The notes under the pieces are model-generated. The model ran no database searches. It had not been told where the DNA came from and saw only the letters and a program-made list of their open reading frames with translations. From an uncultured Bacteroidales bacterium (GTDB lineage: Bacteria > Bacteroidota > Bacteroidia > Bacteroidales > Paludibacteraceae), in the NCBI GenBank assembly GCA_903929065.1, contig CAIYTJ010000713.1, positions 1 to 32,241 of the forward strand: a stretch of 32,241 bases of DNA, given 5' to 3'. The position numbers and the translations under genes were made by a program. Positions 9,379 to 16,795 of this stretch are shown here, in pieces; the first letter of the stretch is position 1, and each line of letters begins with the position of its first letter.

Positions 9379-10326
9379 TCAAATAACTTCAAACTCCATG
9401 ATGGTTTCCCAAACCCGTTCTTTGATTTCTTCAGGAGTAGGGTTTAATTCTTCAGTGGTGAACGTGCCATTCTCAATATCTATTCGCTCGAAAACCATTA
9501 GGTAAAGGGCAAATACGATTTCCAGACTCAACTGGCTGCGAGGTTCCAGCAACGGCATGATTTCGTTCATCATGGCGTAGGTTTTGTAACGGTATTCGGT
9601 TGCTACTTTGTAAAGCTCCCTGATCATTTCACGGAAACCTTGCAATATTTCGCCACCCTGAGCTATGGCAAGCAGTTTCGGCCGGTCAAGATTGTATTTC
9701 ACCATCAAATCTTCGGGAAAATAATTCAAATTGTGCGTATGGTCTTTTACAAAATCACGGATAATATGCACTAAGTAACTGAAAACAGCACACGGTGTCG
9801 CCACTTCTTTCACATCGAAAGCCGGTGCAGTATAATCTTCGTCGTTTTTGATCAATCCGCATAAATGGACGAAAATGGAAGCCGGAGCTACCGATGCTCC
9901 CGAAGCATAATCCAGAAATGACAGCAACGTTGGGAAACCATCGTTGTAAATGTCGTAAACCATGGATTTGGCAAAAGCTTCGAGCGGCCACGAAGGGATG
10001 TGGAATCTTTTGACAGTTTCAATCAATTCTTTTTGGGCAAAATCATCGTTCGAAGCAAACAAAATGGTATTAATCCATTCGGTTACGTTGGCTTCGAACT
10101 GCGCCCTGTCTTCCGGTGCAATAGTTTTATGATCCGATTTGTAATTGTCAATCAAATCGTCGATGGCACGCATAAAATGATAGCAGGTTTTGGCTGCATC
10201 GTAGCGTTCTTCATCCCAAAAATGGGCGGCAATCAGGATATTCGGGTGTTCCACAATCTTTTCGAAATCGATAGTATGGAAAATGTCCGAATAAATTTTT
10301 GTTTTAGACTGAAAAGTTGTTTCCAT
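9379..10326 (-). CDS. crtB: Squalene/phytoene synthase family enzyme, CrtB-like
   Basis: A 315-residue protein of normal length for trans-isoprenyl diphosphate synthases of the squalene/phytoene family, which condense two prenyl diphosphates head to head. Both Mg-diphosphate-binding aspartate motifs are present: DDLID at residues 56-60 and RDFVKD at 190-195. YASGASVAPAS at 140-150 and the YFPED segment near 202-206 are also typical. It starts 5 bases after the crtI-like stop, so synthase and desaturase are one operon. Whether it makes C40 phytoene (from GGPP) or C30 diapophytoene (from FPP) cannot be read from the sequence. No GGPP synthase is in the window. The gene symbol is by family and is not subfamily-proven. 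Confidence 0.85.
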   Translation of the reverse strand: METTFQSKTKIYSDIFHTIDFEKIVEHPNILIAAHFWDEERYDAAKTCYHFMRAIDDLIDNYKSDHKTIAPEDRAQFEANVTEWINTILFASNDDFAQKELIETVKRFHIPSWPLEAFAKSMVYDIYNDGFPTLLSFLDYASGASVAPASIFVHLCGLIKNDEDYTAPAFDVKEVATPCAVFSYLVHIIRDFVKDHTHNLNYFPEDLMVKYNLDRPKLLAIAQGGEILQGFREMIRELYKVATEYRYKTYAMMNEIMPLLEPRSQLSLEIVFALYLMVFERIDIENGTFTTEELNPTPEEIKERVWETIMEFEVI

Positions 10327-10331
10327 AATGT

Positions 10332-11822
10332 TTAGTTCAAAATTTCTTTTATAATCCGTTCGCTTGTAAGTTTAGCTCCCAATAAAACGAGTGGAATTCC
10401 GTTTCCAGGGTGTGTACTTCCTCCGACAAAATACAGGTTTTTATACTTGTTATGACGGTTGTGCGGACGAAACCAACCCATTTGAAAAATGGTATGGCTC
10501 AGGCTTCCGAACACCGAACCGTTAGCTACATTGCAATAACTTTCGAATGTTTTCGGCATAAAGCATATTTCAAATTTTATATGCTCTTCAATGTCGGTCA
10601 TTCCGGCTTCTTTCAACCGGCGGATGACTGATTCACGCGCTGAAAGTTTCAACGCTTGCCAGTCCTGATCGGCTTTTTTATCGATATGACCAACCGGAAT
10701 AATCACCGAAAGCGTGTCTTCATTTGCCGGTGCAGCCGATTTGTCGGTGCGAACCGGTGCATGGACATAGAAACTCGGGTTGCCGGACAATGATTTCTCG
10801 TTGAAAATCTTATCCATGCCTTCTTTGTAGGGTTCGTTCAGGAAAATGCTGTGATGGTCGAGTTGTGGATAGATTTTATCGACGCCCCAGTGAAATACAA
10901 TGGCCGAGCAGGAATATTCTTTCCGTTTCAGACGGTTTGCTTTTCGTTTATTGGGCAATAATTGGTCATAAACATACGGCAAATCGGCATTGGCAATCAC
11001 AATTCCGGCAGGAATCGTTTCACCGTTTTCCAACAGAATTCCTTCGGTTTTATTTCCTTTTACCATGATGCTGGCAACCGGTTTTTTGAAATGAAACTGT
11101 ACGCCCAGTCCGGTGGCGGTTTCCATGAGTTTTTCTACAATCCGGTGCATGCCACCGTTGGGGAACAACGCTCCTTCGGCAATTTCAGCTCCCGGTAACA
11201 TGGAGAAAAAAGCGGGCTGGCGGTACGGATTCTGCCCTACATAAATATTCTGAAACGTAAATGCTTTTTGTAGGCGGTGATCGGTGAAAAACCGTTTAAT
11301 GTAATCGGATTGTTTGATCCATGTTTTCAGTTTAATCAGCAACCAGATGCTTTTCAGGTTGATAAACTGGAAAATGTGGTAGAAATTTCGTCCAAGCAAC
11401 CCGTTCATCGACCTGTCAAAGAAATCATATCCTTCCTTGATATATTTTTCATATTGTGCATGGCTGCCTGTTTCAATGGTTTCGAGCTGCGCTTTCATTT
11501 TTTCCGGATCGCGCGTGAAGGCAAAATCGGTTCCATCGCCGAAAAACAATTTATAAACCGGTTCGAGCGAAGTGGTTTCCAGTTCGGCATCCATATCCAT
11601 TCCCAACGCCGAAAAAACCTGACGGTAAAGCGATGGCATCAGCAAAATGGTTGCACCCAGGTCGAAACGATGGCCTTCCTGCACCATTTGTCCGCAACGG
11701 CCGCCGGGGTTGGCGTTTTTCTCGAAAACCTCCACGGCAAAACCATTTTGTGCCAGAAAAACAGCGGTGGCAAGACCACCGACTCCGGCACCGATTATGA
11801 CTGCTTTTTGCTGATTGTCCAT
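10332..11822 (-). CDS. crtI: CrtI-type FAD-dependent phytoene desaturase
   Basis: The ATG at 11822 gives 496 residues; the codon before it is TTG and is discounted. The N-terminal dinucleotide-binding fold reads AVIIGAGVGGLATAVFLAQNG followed by VEVFEKNANPGGRCG, as in CrtI/CrtN. The C-terminal signature NLYFVGGSTHPGNGIPLV with LLGAKLTSERI is the hallmark FAD-contact region of bacterial carotenoid desaturases and separates it from other amine-oxidase-like flavoproteins. It would desaturate phytoene or diapophytoene at the membrane. The number of desaturation steps is unpredictable. Co-transcribed with crtB (5-base gap) and the upstream SDR gene (11-base gap). Only one desaturase is present. 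Confidence 0.88.
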   Translation of the reverse strand: MDNQQKAVIIGAGVGGLATAVFLAQNGFAVEVFEKNANPGGRCGQMVQEGHRFDLGATILLMPSLYRQVFSALGMDMDAELETTSLEPVYKLFFGDGTDFAFTRDPEKMKAQLETIETGSHAQYEKYIKEGYDFFDRSMNGLLGRNFYHIFQFINLKSIWLLIKLKTWIKQSDYIKRFFTDHRLQKAFTFQNIYVGQNPYRQPAFFSMLPGAEIAEGALFPNGGMHRIVEKLMETATGLGVQFHFKKPVASIMVKGNKTEGILLENGETIPAGIVIANADLPYVYDQLLPNKRKANRLKRKEYSCSAIVFHWGVDKIYPQLDHHSIFLNEPYKEGMDKIFNEKSLSGNPSFYVHAPVRTDKSAAPANEDTLSVIIPVGHIDKKADQDWQALKLSARESVIRRLKEAGMTDIEEHIKFEICFMPKTFESYCNVANGSVFGSLSHTIFQMGWFRPHNRHNKYKNLYFVGGSTHPGNGIPLVLLGAKLTSERIIKEILN

Positions 11823-11833
11823 CAATCCTTATT

Positions 11834-12832
11834 CTATAAATTGATTAAATTCGCGTTTGCCAAATCCTGAATAATCCGGTTCATTACTTCATTGATATGT
11901 TCGTCTGGTTCTTTATTCATGGTGTTTTCTTTGTACCATGCAATAATTTCTTTTGCGCCTTCACGGAATGAAATCTGAGGATGGTAATCGGGAACAAACT
12001 TTTTGATCTTCGAATTGTCGAAAATCATGCTGTGTGATTTATCGCCCAGCAGGCTGTCGCCAATGGTTTTATCGTACCGTGCAATTATTTCGGACGGAAC
12101 ATGAATCAACTTGGGCGTCACACCTAATTCGGCGGCAAGAGTCATGAAAATGCTGTTCCACGTCAGCCATTCGTCGGAAGTAATGTGGAAAGCCTCGTTG
12201 ATGGCGCTTTTATTTCCCAATAAACCCACCAACCCCACGGCAAAATCGCGGTGATGAGTGAGCGGCCAAATGGAAGTGCCGTCGCCATGAACCACCACGG
12301 GCAACCCGCGAAGCATACGGTGTAAAACGGTATAACCGCCCTGCACGGGAACCATCGTTTTGCTGTAGGTGTGCGAGGGACGGATAATGGTATACGGAAA
12401 TCCGCTATTTGCGAACTCGGAAACTAGCAGATTTTCGCACGCTATTTTATTCCGGGAATATTCCCAAAAAGGATTTTCCAACGGCGTTTCTTCGGTAACA
12501 GGCAGGGTAGAGGGCGGAGTCTGGTACGCCGAGGCGGAACTGATAAACACAAACTGGTCGGTTTTGCCGGTAAAGAGCCTTATATCGTTCAAAATATGTT
12601 CGGTTGTGTAGGCAATAAAATCGACTACGGCATCGAAATGATGGCCGGCAATCGCCTTTTCGGTTTCTTCCACCTGGCGGATATCAGCAACAATGGTTTT
12701 TGCTCCCTGTACGTTACGGATGCCGGAGGAAATGCCCCGGTTTAAATGGTATAAATCAATGCCGTGGCTGATGGCTATTTCCGAACATGCCGAACTGATA
12801 TTGCCTGTGCCGCCGATAAATAAGACTTTCAT
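11834..12832 (-). CDS. NAD(P)-dependent epimerase/dehydratase, extended SDR
   Basis: A 332-residue Rossmann protein of the atypical/extended short-chain dehydrogenase group. The cofactor motif GGTGNIS lies at residues 7-13 directly after the first strand. The catalytic pair is Y125 and K129 in EYSRNKIACE, with the upstream serine in FISSASAYQT near residues 97-104. IIRPSHTYS and the HGDGTSIWPLTHHRD region near residue 190 are typical of nucleotide-sugar-epimerase-like and CSP41-like members. It is the first gene of the operon with crtI and crtB, so it may act on an isoprenoid or attach a sugar-derived group. Substrate unknown. It could also be a housekeeping sugar epimerase with an accidental neighbour. 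Confidence 0.82.
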   Translation of the reverse strand: MKVLFIGGTGNISSACSEIAISHGIDLYHLNRGISSGIRNVQGAKTIVADIRQVEETEKAIAGHHFDAVVDFIAYTTEHILNDIRLFTGKTDQFVFISSASAYQTPPSTLPVTEETPLENPFWEYSRNKIACENLLVSEFANSGFPYTIIRPSHTYSKTMVPVQGGYTVLHRMLRGLPVVVHGDGTSIWPLTHHRDFAVGLVGLLGNKSAINEAFHITSDEWLTWNSIFMTLAAELGVTPKLIHVPSEIIARYDKTIGDSLLGDKSHSMIFDNSKIKKFVPDYHPQISFREGAKEIIAWYKENTMNKEPDEHINEVMNRIIQDLANANLINL

Positions 12833-12854
12833 ACGGATTAATCTTTTATTTTTG

Positions 12855-12862
12855 CAAAGATA
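12855..12862 (-). promoter_or_regulatory. Minus-7 box for the SDR-crtI-crtB operon
   Basis: CAAAGATA on the plus strand is TATCTTTG on the minus strand, 22 bases upstream of the SDR ATG. A CAA at 12880-12882 could be the minus-33 element with 17-base spacing. The short leader implied here agrees with the chosen start. Confidence 0.55.
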
Positions 12863-13043
12863 TAAAAAAGTGTGAATTACAATACCGAGTATGAATATTC
12901 TTTTTAATATAATTAATTGAATAAATTATTACGCTCAACCAACTGACCACCAACGTGAATTTTAATAAATAAGGTTGTTGTGTAAAGTTCATTGTTTATC
13001 TATAAATCCGAACCTTTTTGAAATAAAAAGACTCGAACCTGCC

Positions 13044-13051
13044 TACCTTTG
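13044..13051 (+). promoter_or_regulatory. Minus-7 box for the methyltransferase gene
   Basis: TACCTTTG is a perfect TAnnTTTG box, with TTTG at 13017-13020 upstream (spacing 23, slightly long). It overlaps the TTG at 13049, which rules that codon out as a start and supports the ATG at 13082. It stands divergent to the SDR promoter about 190 bases away. Confidence 0.55.
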
Positions 13052-13081
13052 ATAATATTACCCACCATTAAATCACCTTTT

Positions 13082-13849
13082 ATGCTATTTATTTCAACCC
13101 TGTACAAAGCAATCTATTGGTATATCAGTACCATCGACAGGAAAAAAGAAGTGCTTTTTATGAATTACGGTTATCATGATTCGTCTGAGGAAATTAAGCT
13201 TCAGCAAGTTGATGAAATAAACCGGTATTCCATTCAGTTATATTACCGTCTGGCCAAAATGGTCGATATTCATCACAAAGATATTGTGGAAGTAGGCAGC
13301 GGACGTGGCGGCGGACTGGCCTATATCACCAAACGATTTACACCTTCCTCGGCTCTGGGAATCGATTTGAATAAGAAGGCCGCCAAATTTGGAAACGCGC
13401 ATTATAACCTGAAGGGACTGACTTTCAGGCAGGGCAATGCGCAACAGCTGGATGTGCCTAACGATAGTGTCGACGTGGTTTTCAATGTCGAATCGTCGCA
13501 CCGGTACCCGAAAATGAAATTGTTTTTAGATGAAGTGTACCGGATTCTAAAGCCCGGTGGACACTTTATGTTTACCGATTTTCGGGTCAAAAAGGAAATG
13601 GAAAAACTAACCCACCTGCTGGCTCAATACCGGTTTGTGAAATTTGACGAGCAGCAGATTAATAACGAAGTGGTGGAAGCGTTGAAACTGGATGACCTCC
13701 GGCGAAAAAAATTAATAAACCGTTATGCACCGCCATTTTTTCGAAAGGCATTTCGCGATTTTGCCGGCAGCAAAGGCTCTCCAACCTTTAATGATATCAA
13801 AAGCGGGGAAATGGTGTATTTTGTGTTTGGATTTCAGAAGCCGTTCTAA
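13082..13849 (+). CDS. SAM-dependent class I methyltransferase, UbiE/tocopherol-methyltransferase-like
   Basis: Started at the ATG at 13082 because a longer reading would begin inside the promoter, giving 255 residues. The SAM-binding motif I IVEVGSGRGGGLAYI is at about residues 68-82, the acidic strand 2 motif ALGIDLN at 91-97, and the post-motif pair VVFNVESSHRYP and ILKPGGHFMFTDF further on. The pattern matches small-molecule methyltransferases acting on prenylated or polyketide-lipid substrates (ubiquinone/menaquinone, tocopherol, phthiotriol types). Its 5-prime end faces the carotenoid operon across a shared intergenic region, so it may methylate that product. This is inference. The stop overlaps the stop of the convergent next gene. 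Confidence 0.82.
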   Translation: MLFISTLYKAIYWYISTIDRKKEVLFMNYGYHDSSEEIKLQQVDEINRYSIQLYYRLAKMVDIHHKDIVEVGSGRGGGLAYITKRFTPSSALGIDLNKKAAKFGNAHYNLKGLTFRQGNAQQLDVPNDSVDVVFNVESSHRYPKMKLFLDEVYRILKPGGHFMFTDFRVKKEMEKLTHLLAQYRFVKFDEQQINNEVVEALKLDDLRRKKLINRYAPPFFRKAFRDFAGSKGSPTFNDIKSGEMVYFVFGFQKPF

Positions 13850-14616
13850 AAAATTACCCCCAGATTTATACCGTACGATTCGTATTGGGAATAGGCATTG
13901 GTTGGTGAGAACTGGATATTGATATCGGCACCAATGGTGAGGTAAAAGCTTTTGAAAACTTTGTACCCAAAAGTATATGAAGCATCGATGGAAGGTGCTA
14001 TGTATTGGGTTTGGAACATGTACGAATAACCGGCATCGAGGGCAAAGCTGCTCAATGTCTTTTTGCCGGGATTGAAATACCGCAAATCAATCATCAACGG
14101 CACCAGTGTTTCGTTCAAAATGGATTTAAAGCCTGTGGTAGCTCCAACGGCAATGCTGTGGTAAAGAAAAAAATCGTAGGTAACGTTTAGTTTGTACGAA
14201 CCGATGGCCAGATTGTCTGACGTAGCCACATCAGGTGTGAAAAAGTCGCCGATACCGGCCTGAATGATAAAAAGTTGTTTTTTGGCAATCGGTACGGTGC
14301 TTTCAGTTGATTCAGACAAAGGCTCAGGCACAGGTGTGTTTTCAGTGGATGCATTTTTTGCCAGATATTCCCGGATTTGGCGTTTTGTGACATTCATTTT
14401 TAAGGTATGTACACCGGCATCTCCAATGTCAGCGACAGGAATTAAAAGCTGGCCGCGATCGGTATCAATTTTCACTGTTTTGTTTGGACCGAGATTGACT
14501 AATTTACCGCAAATAATATCTCCATTTTTTAGAAACAACGTGTCCTGCACTGCTTCTTGTGCCGATACAGCTGTGCAAAGTAGAATAAATACGAAGAATA
14601 AGAATTGCTTTTTCAT
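13846..14616 (-). CDS. Secreted, probably outer-membrane beta-barrel protein of unknown function
   Basis: A 256-residue protein with a clear signal peptide (FLFFVFILLCTAVSAQ, cleavage after about residue 19). A small all-beta domain follows in about residues 24-65 (DTLFLKNGDIICGKLVNLG and GQLLIPVADI), a pattern often seen at the front of Bacteroidetes surface proteins. A charged linker near residues 75-105 leads to a C-terminal half of alternating strands ending in phenylalanine (SYGINLGVIF), as outer-membrane barrels do. It follows the ATP-grasp gene by 33 bases, perhaps in the same transcript. Its last codons overlap by four bases with the convergent methyltransferase. No function is assigned. 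Confidence 0.72.
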   Translation of the reverse strand: MKKQFLFFVFILLCTAVSAQEAVQDTLFLKNGDIICGKLVNLGPNKTVKIDTDRGQLLIPVADIGDAGVHTLKMNVTKRQIREYLAKNASTENTPVPEPLSESTESTVPIAKKQLFIIQAGIGDFFTPDVATSDNLAIGSYKLNVTYDFFLYHSIAVGATTGFKSILNETLVPLMIDLRYFNPGKKTLSSFALDAGYSYMFQTQYIAPSIDASYTFGYKVFKSFYLTIGADINIQFSPTNAYSQYESYGINLGVIF

Positions 14617-14624
14617 ATTATAAG

Positions 14625-14646
14625 CCCCCTTTTGGGGGTTTGGGGG
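14625..14646 (-). repeat. C5-A-C5-A-G5 intergenic tract
   Basis: On the minus-strand transcript two runs of five C and one run of five G lie directly after the ATP-grasp stop. CCCCCAAAAGGGGG folds into a tight hairpin, and the second C run could compete for the same G run. This type of tract is common between Bacteroidetes genes. It may attenuate read-through into the next gene, but it has no long T tail. Confidence 0.45.
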
Positions 14647-14649
14647 TCT

Positions 14650-15789
14650 TTAAACAATCAAATGCGGCACGAACCGGCTCAGATTATCGGTTATCAGCGT
14701 GTTAGTTTCGCGTATACCGATTCCGGCAGCTTCCTGACCCACCACCCAACTTCCGATGAGCGGATAATTGCCATCAAACTCCGGTAGCGGACATAATTCC
14801 TGATAAATAAAACCTTCTTCACCGTAATCGCCTTTGGTTTCGGAAATCAACTTTCCATTGTCGAAAAGCTGAATATTCGCTCCTTCACGCGACAGGATAG
14901 GCTTTTTGGCATAACTGAAACCGAGCGAAGTTTTCTCAACCTCGGTGAACGAGGGTAATAAATTCGGATGTCCGGGATTCAGCTTCCATAAAACAGGCAG
15001 AATGGCTTTGTTGGATAAAATCATTTTCCAACTCGGTTCAATCCAGAATGTTTTGTTGCGGTCGGGGATAATATGATTGCCAAACTCTTCGTTTGCCAGC
15101 CATTCCCACGGATACAATTTGAAAATGTTTTTAATCGGCAGTTCATCCAGGTCGCGGAATTCAAACCGGTCGACGTTCCATCCAATATCAGGCAGGTTGA
15201 TAAATTTGGTGTCGTATCCGGCCTGAATAGCGCAATCCCGCATGTATTCGGTCGTGGTCAGGTCTTCCAGGTTTTCCTCCATGGCCGCGAAATGCAATGT
15301 GCCTTCGTGCAGGTATTCTTTCAGATATTTCCAGTAAGCAATCAGTTTTTCATGTATGGAATTGAACTGGTCGTTTTTCGGAAACTTATCCTGCAGCCAG
15401 TACCATTGCACCACCGACGATTCAAAAAGCGAAGTCGGCGTATCGGCATTAAATTCCAGCAATTTCGGCACGCCGTCTTTCATCGAAAAATCGAAACGTC
15501 CGTAAATAGCTGGTGCATCATCGTTCCATGTGTTTTCAATATGTGGCACAAACCATTCGGGAATATGAAACCGACGGTACAGTTTGTTGTCCATCACATA
15601 TTGTACGGCTTCGAGGCTCATTTCCCAAAGATCATTGGTGGCTTTTTCGATGGTGTCGATTTCCGTCATGTTGAATTCGTAGTAAGCCGATTCGTCCCAA
15701 TACGTATTGTCCAGCGTATGAAAACCAAATCCGAGTGCTTCCACTTTCGATTGCCAATCAGGGCGGGGTGAGGTAGTTCTTCTTTTCAT
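14650..15789 (-). CDS. Glutathionylspermidine-synthase-family ATP-grasp enzyme (YgiC/YjfC-like)
   Basis: A 379-residue protein close to the 386-387 residues of E. coli YgiC and YjfC, which consist only of the ATP-grasp synthetase half of glutathionylspermidine synthase without the amidase. Recognisable blocks are PKLLEFNADTPTSLFES (residues 108-124), FWIEPSWKMILSNKAILPVLWKL (248-270), the nucleotide-binding KPILSREGANIQLFDNG (297-312) and the terminal GIRETNTLITDNLSRFVPH. The family forms amide bonds from ATP, a carboxylate and an amine. The substrates of the YgiC branch are not established. It is the third gene of a tight operon with two lipoproteins (3-base gaps), paralleling the ygiB-ygiC pairing. 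Confidence 0.87.
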   Translation of the reverse strand: MKRRTTSPRPDWQSKVEALGFGFHTLDNTYWDESAYYEFNMTEIDTIEKATNDLWEMSLEAVQYVMDNKLYRRFHIPEWFVPHIENTWNDDAPAIYGRFDFSMKDGVPKLLEFNADTPTSLFESSVVQWYWLQDKFPKNDQFNSIHEKLIAYWKYLKEYLHEGTLHFAAMEENLEDLTTTEYMRDCAIQAGYDTKFINLPDIGWNVDRFEFRDLDELPIKNIFKLYPWEWLANEEFGNHIIPDRNKTFWIEPSWKMILSNKAILPVLWKLNPGHPNLLPSFTEVEKTSLGFSYAKKPILSREGANIQLFDNGKLISETKGDYGEEGFIYQELCPLPEFDGNYPLIGSWVVGQEAAGIGIRETNTLITDNLSRFVPHLIV

Positions 15790-15792
15790 AAT

Positions 15793-16113
15793 TTAGGATG
15801 AAACATGAAAAGCACTGCCGCCAAATCCACCACGAACGGTAGCGCTTTTAAATGAACTGCTCCCAATATTGGAGCCTTCGTGAATGCCACCGGAATAATA
15901 ACCTGCGCGGTAATATCCGTTGCCCATAAATAAACCGTACGGGCGAAATACATAGAAACCGCCATAATGAGAACCATTTCCGTGAGTCTGGGTATAATTT
16001 GCTGTGGTGTCGGAGCGCATGTATACTTTTTGGTCACGTTGGGTTTTGGGATTATTGCAAGCCGCAAGCGTAGCCGAAACCAACACCAATTTTATGATTT
16101 TCGATTTTTTCAT
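15793..16113 (-). CDS. Small lipoprotein with YgiB-like (DUF1190-like) RGGFG tail
   Basis: A 106-residue lipoprotein: lipobox TLAAC with C19 as lipidation site, then a mature part rich in Gly, Tyr and Ser (GSHYGGFYVFRPYGLFMGNGYYRAGYYSGG). The C-terminus SATVRGGFGGSAFHVSS has an RGGFG at 94-98 that resembles the end of E. coli YgiB as I remember it (a comparison from memory, not an alignment). It lies 3 bases before the YgiC-like enzyme, the same order as ygiB-ygiC. The lipoprotein may be the enzyme's partner or substrate. The rest of the chain is much shorter than YgiB, so homology outside the tail is uncertain. Confidence 0.7.
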   Translation of the reverse strand: MKKSKIIKLVLVSATLAACNNPKTQRDQKVYMRSDTTANYTQTHGNGSHYGGFYVFRPYGLFMGNGYYRAGYYSGGIHEGSNIGSSSFKSATVRGGFGGSAFHVSS

Positions 16114-16116
16114 GGC

Positions 16117-16434
16117 TTATTTCACGGTTATATAAATCTCGTAATCTTTCCGCAGAAAAACATTTTTGGTTTCGCCGTTATCGTTTTCTGCTTCTTCGGA
16201 AGTAATCCCCAATGAAGGCAAAGTATCTCGGTGAATAACAGTTTTTGCCAAAACTTTATGAAACCAGATTTTGTTGGTGGTAATCATTACATCGAGACTG
16301 TCGTTGAGATGATCTACCTGGATGCTGGTTTCGATGGCTCCGTTTTTTTGCACTTCTTTCACTTTATCCTCGTTGCAGGACTGGAAGGCAAGTATGCATA
16401 TTGGTAAGAAAAGATAAAAAATGATTTTCTTCAT
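16117..16434 (-). CDS. Small lipoprotein of unknown function, first gene of the ATP-grasp operon
   Basis: A 105-residue protein with a type II signal peptide (lipobox AFQSC, C20 lipidated). The mature domain of about 85 residues is charged and predicted mostly beta (SIQVDHLNDSLDVMITTNKIWFHKVLAKTVIHRDTLPSLGI), ending DYEIYITVK. No family is recognised. It is followed after 3 bases by the YgiB-like lipoprotein and then the ATP-grasp enzyme, so the three products probably work together at the envelope. An imperfect minus-7 box (AATCTTTG, minus strand) lies about 30 bases upstream. Confidence 0.7.
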   Translation of the reverse strand: MKKIIFYLFLPICILAFQSCNEDKVKEVQKNGAIETSIQVDHLNDSLDVMITTNKIWFHKVLAKTVIHRDTLPSLGITSEEAENDNGETKNVFLRKDYEIYITVK

Positions 16435-16529
16435 ATGAATAGTTTTTAGTTGAATTTTCTTCCTGCAAAGATTATAAAAAATATTTAAATTAACGGCAAT
16501 TTTGCTGTGAAATTTGAATGAAATGCAAT

Positions 16530-16562
16530 TAAAAAAGCTACAGGTAAATTTCTGTAGCTTAA
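16530..16562 (-). terminator. Terminator of the dxs operon
   Basis: The arms AAGCTACAG (16535-16543) and CTGTAGCTT (16552-16560) make a perfect 9-bp stem with an 8-base loop. On the minus strand it is followed by six T. It sits about 20 bases after the stop of the small membrane protein gene, closing the dxs transcript. Confidence 0.82.
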
Positions 16563-16582
16563 AAATAAATGATAGAATGATT

Positions 16583-16777
16583 TTATTTATTGGTTTTATT
16601 TTTTAAAACCATTCTGAAAATAACAAAAGCCACCAGAATTATGGCAAATCCAGCCAGAAAAGCTACCAACGAATCGGAGTTGAAACTTCTGAAATAAAAT
16701 CTTCTGGCCAAGACCGCAAACAGAATAAGAACTATTCCGATAATCAGCGTTTTTGATTTTGCAGGAGTTTTTTGCAT
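16583..16777 (-). CDS. Small two-helix membrane protein of unknown function
   Basis: A 64-residue protein with two predicted membrane helices (about residues 10-24 and 36-56) separated by a short basic, aromatic loop ARRFYFRSFNSDS, and a lysine-rich C-terminus that should stay in the cytoplasm. No family is recognised. The start codon is 18 bases after the GH19 stop and the terminator follows closely, so it is the last gene of the dxs operon. Coding is supported by the clean ATG, hydrophobicity pattern and operon position rather than homology. Confidence 0.6.
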   Translation of the reverse strand: MQKTPAKSKTLIIGIVLILFAVLARRFYFRSFNSDSLVAFLAGFAIILVAFVIFRMVLKNKTNK

Positions 16778-16795
16778 AATACTGAAAGTTGAAAT

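Noticed and set aside
9379..11822. Hopanoid squalene-making genes (HpnC/D/E) instead of carotenoid genes
   Set aside because: That pathway needs two synthase paralogues and an HpnE-type oxidoreductase. Here there is a single synthase and the oxidoreductase has the CrtI C-terminal STHPGNGIP motif. The exact subfamily still needs a tree.
11277..11870. A 197-residue plus-strand frame opposite crtI
   Set aside because: It is a shadow of the desaturase, whose FAD motifs are intact on the other strand.
13049..13081. TTG start extending the methyltransferase by 11 residues
   Set aside because: The TTG lies inside the minus-7 promoter box, so it would not be in the transcript.
15073..15771. A 232-residue plus-strand frame opposite the ATP-grasp gene
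   Set aside because: It is antisense to a gene with clear family motifs and has no motifs, promoter or start context of its own.
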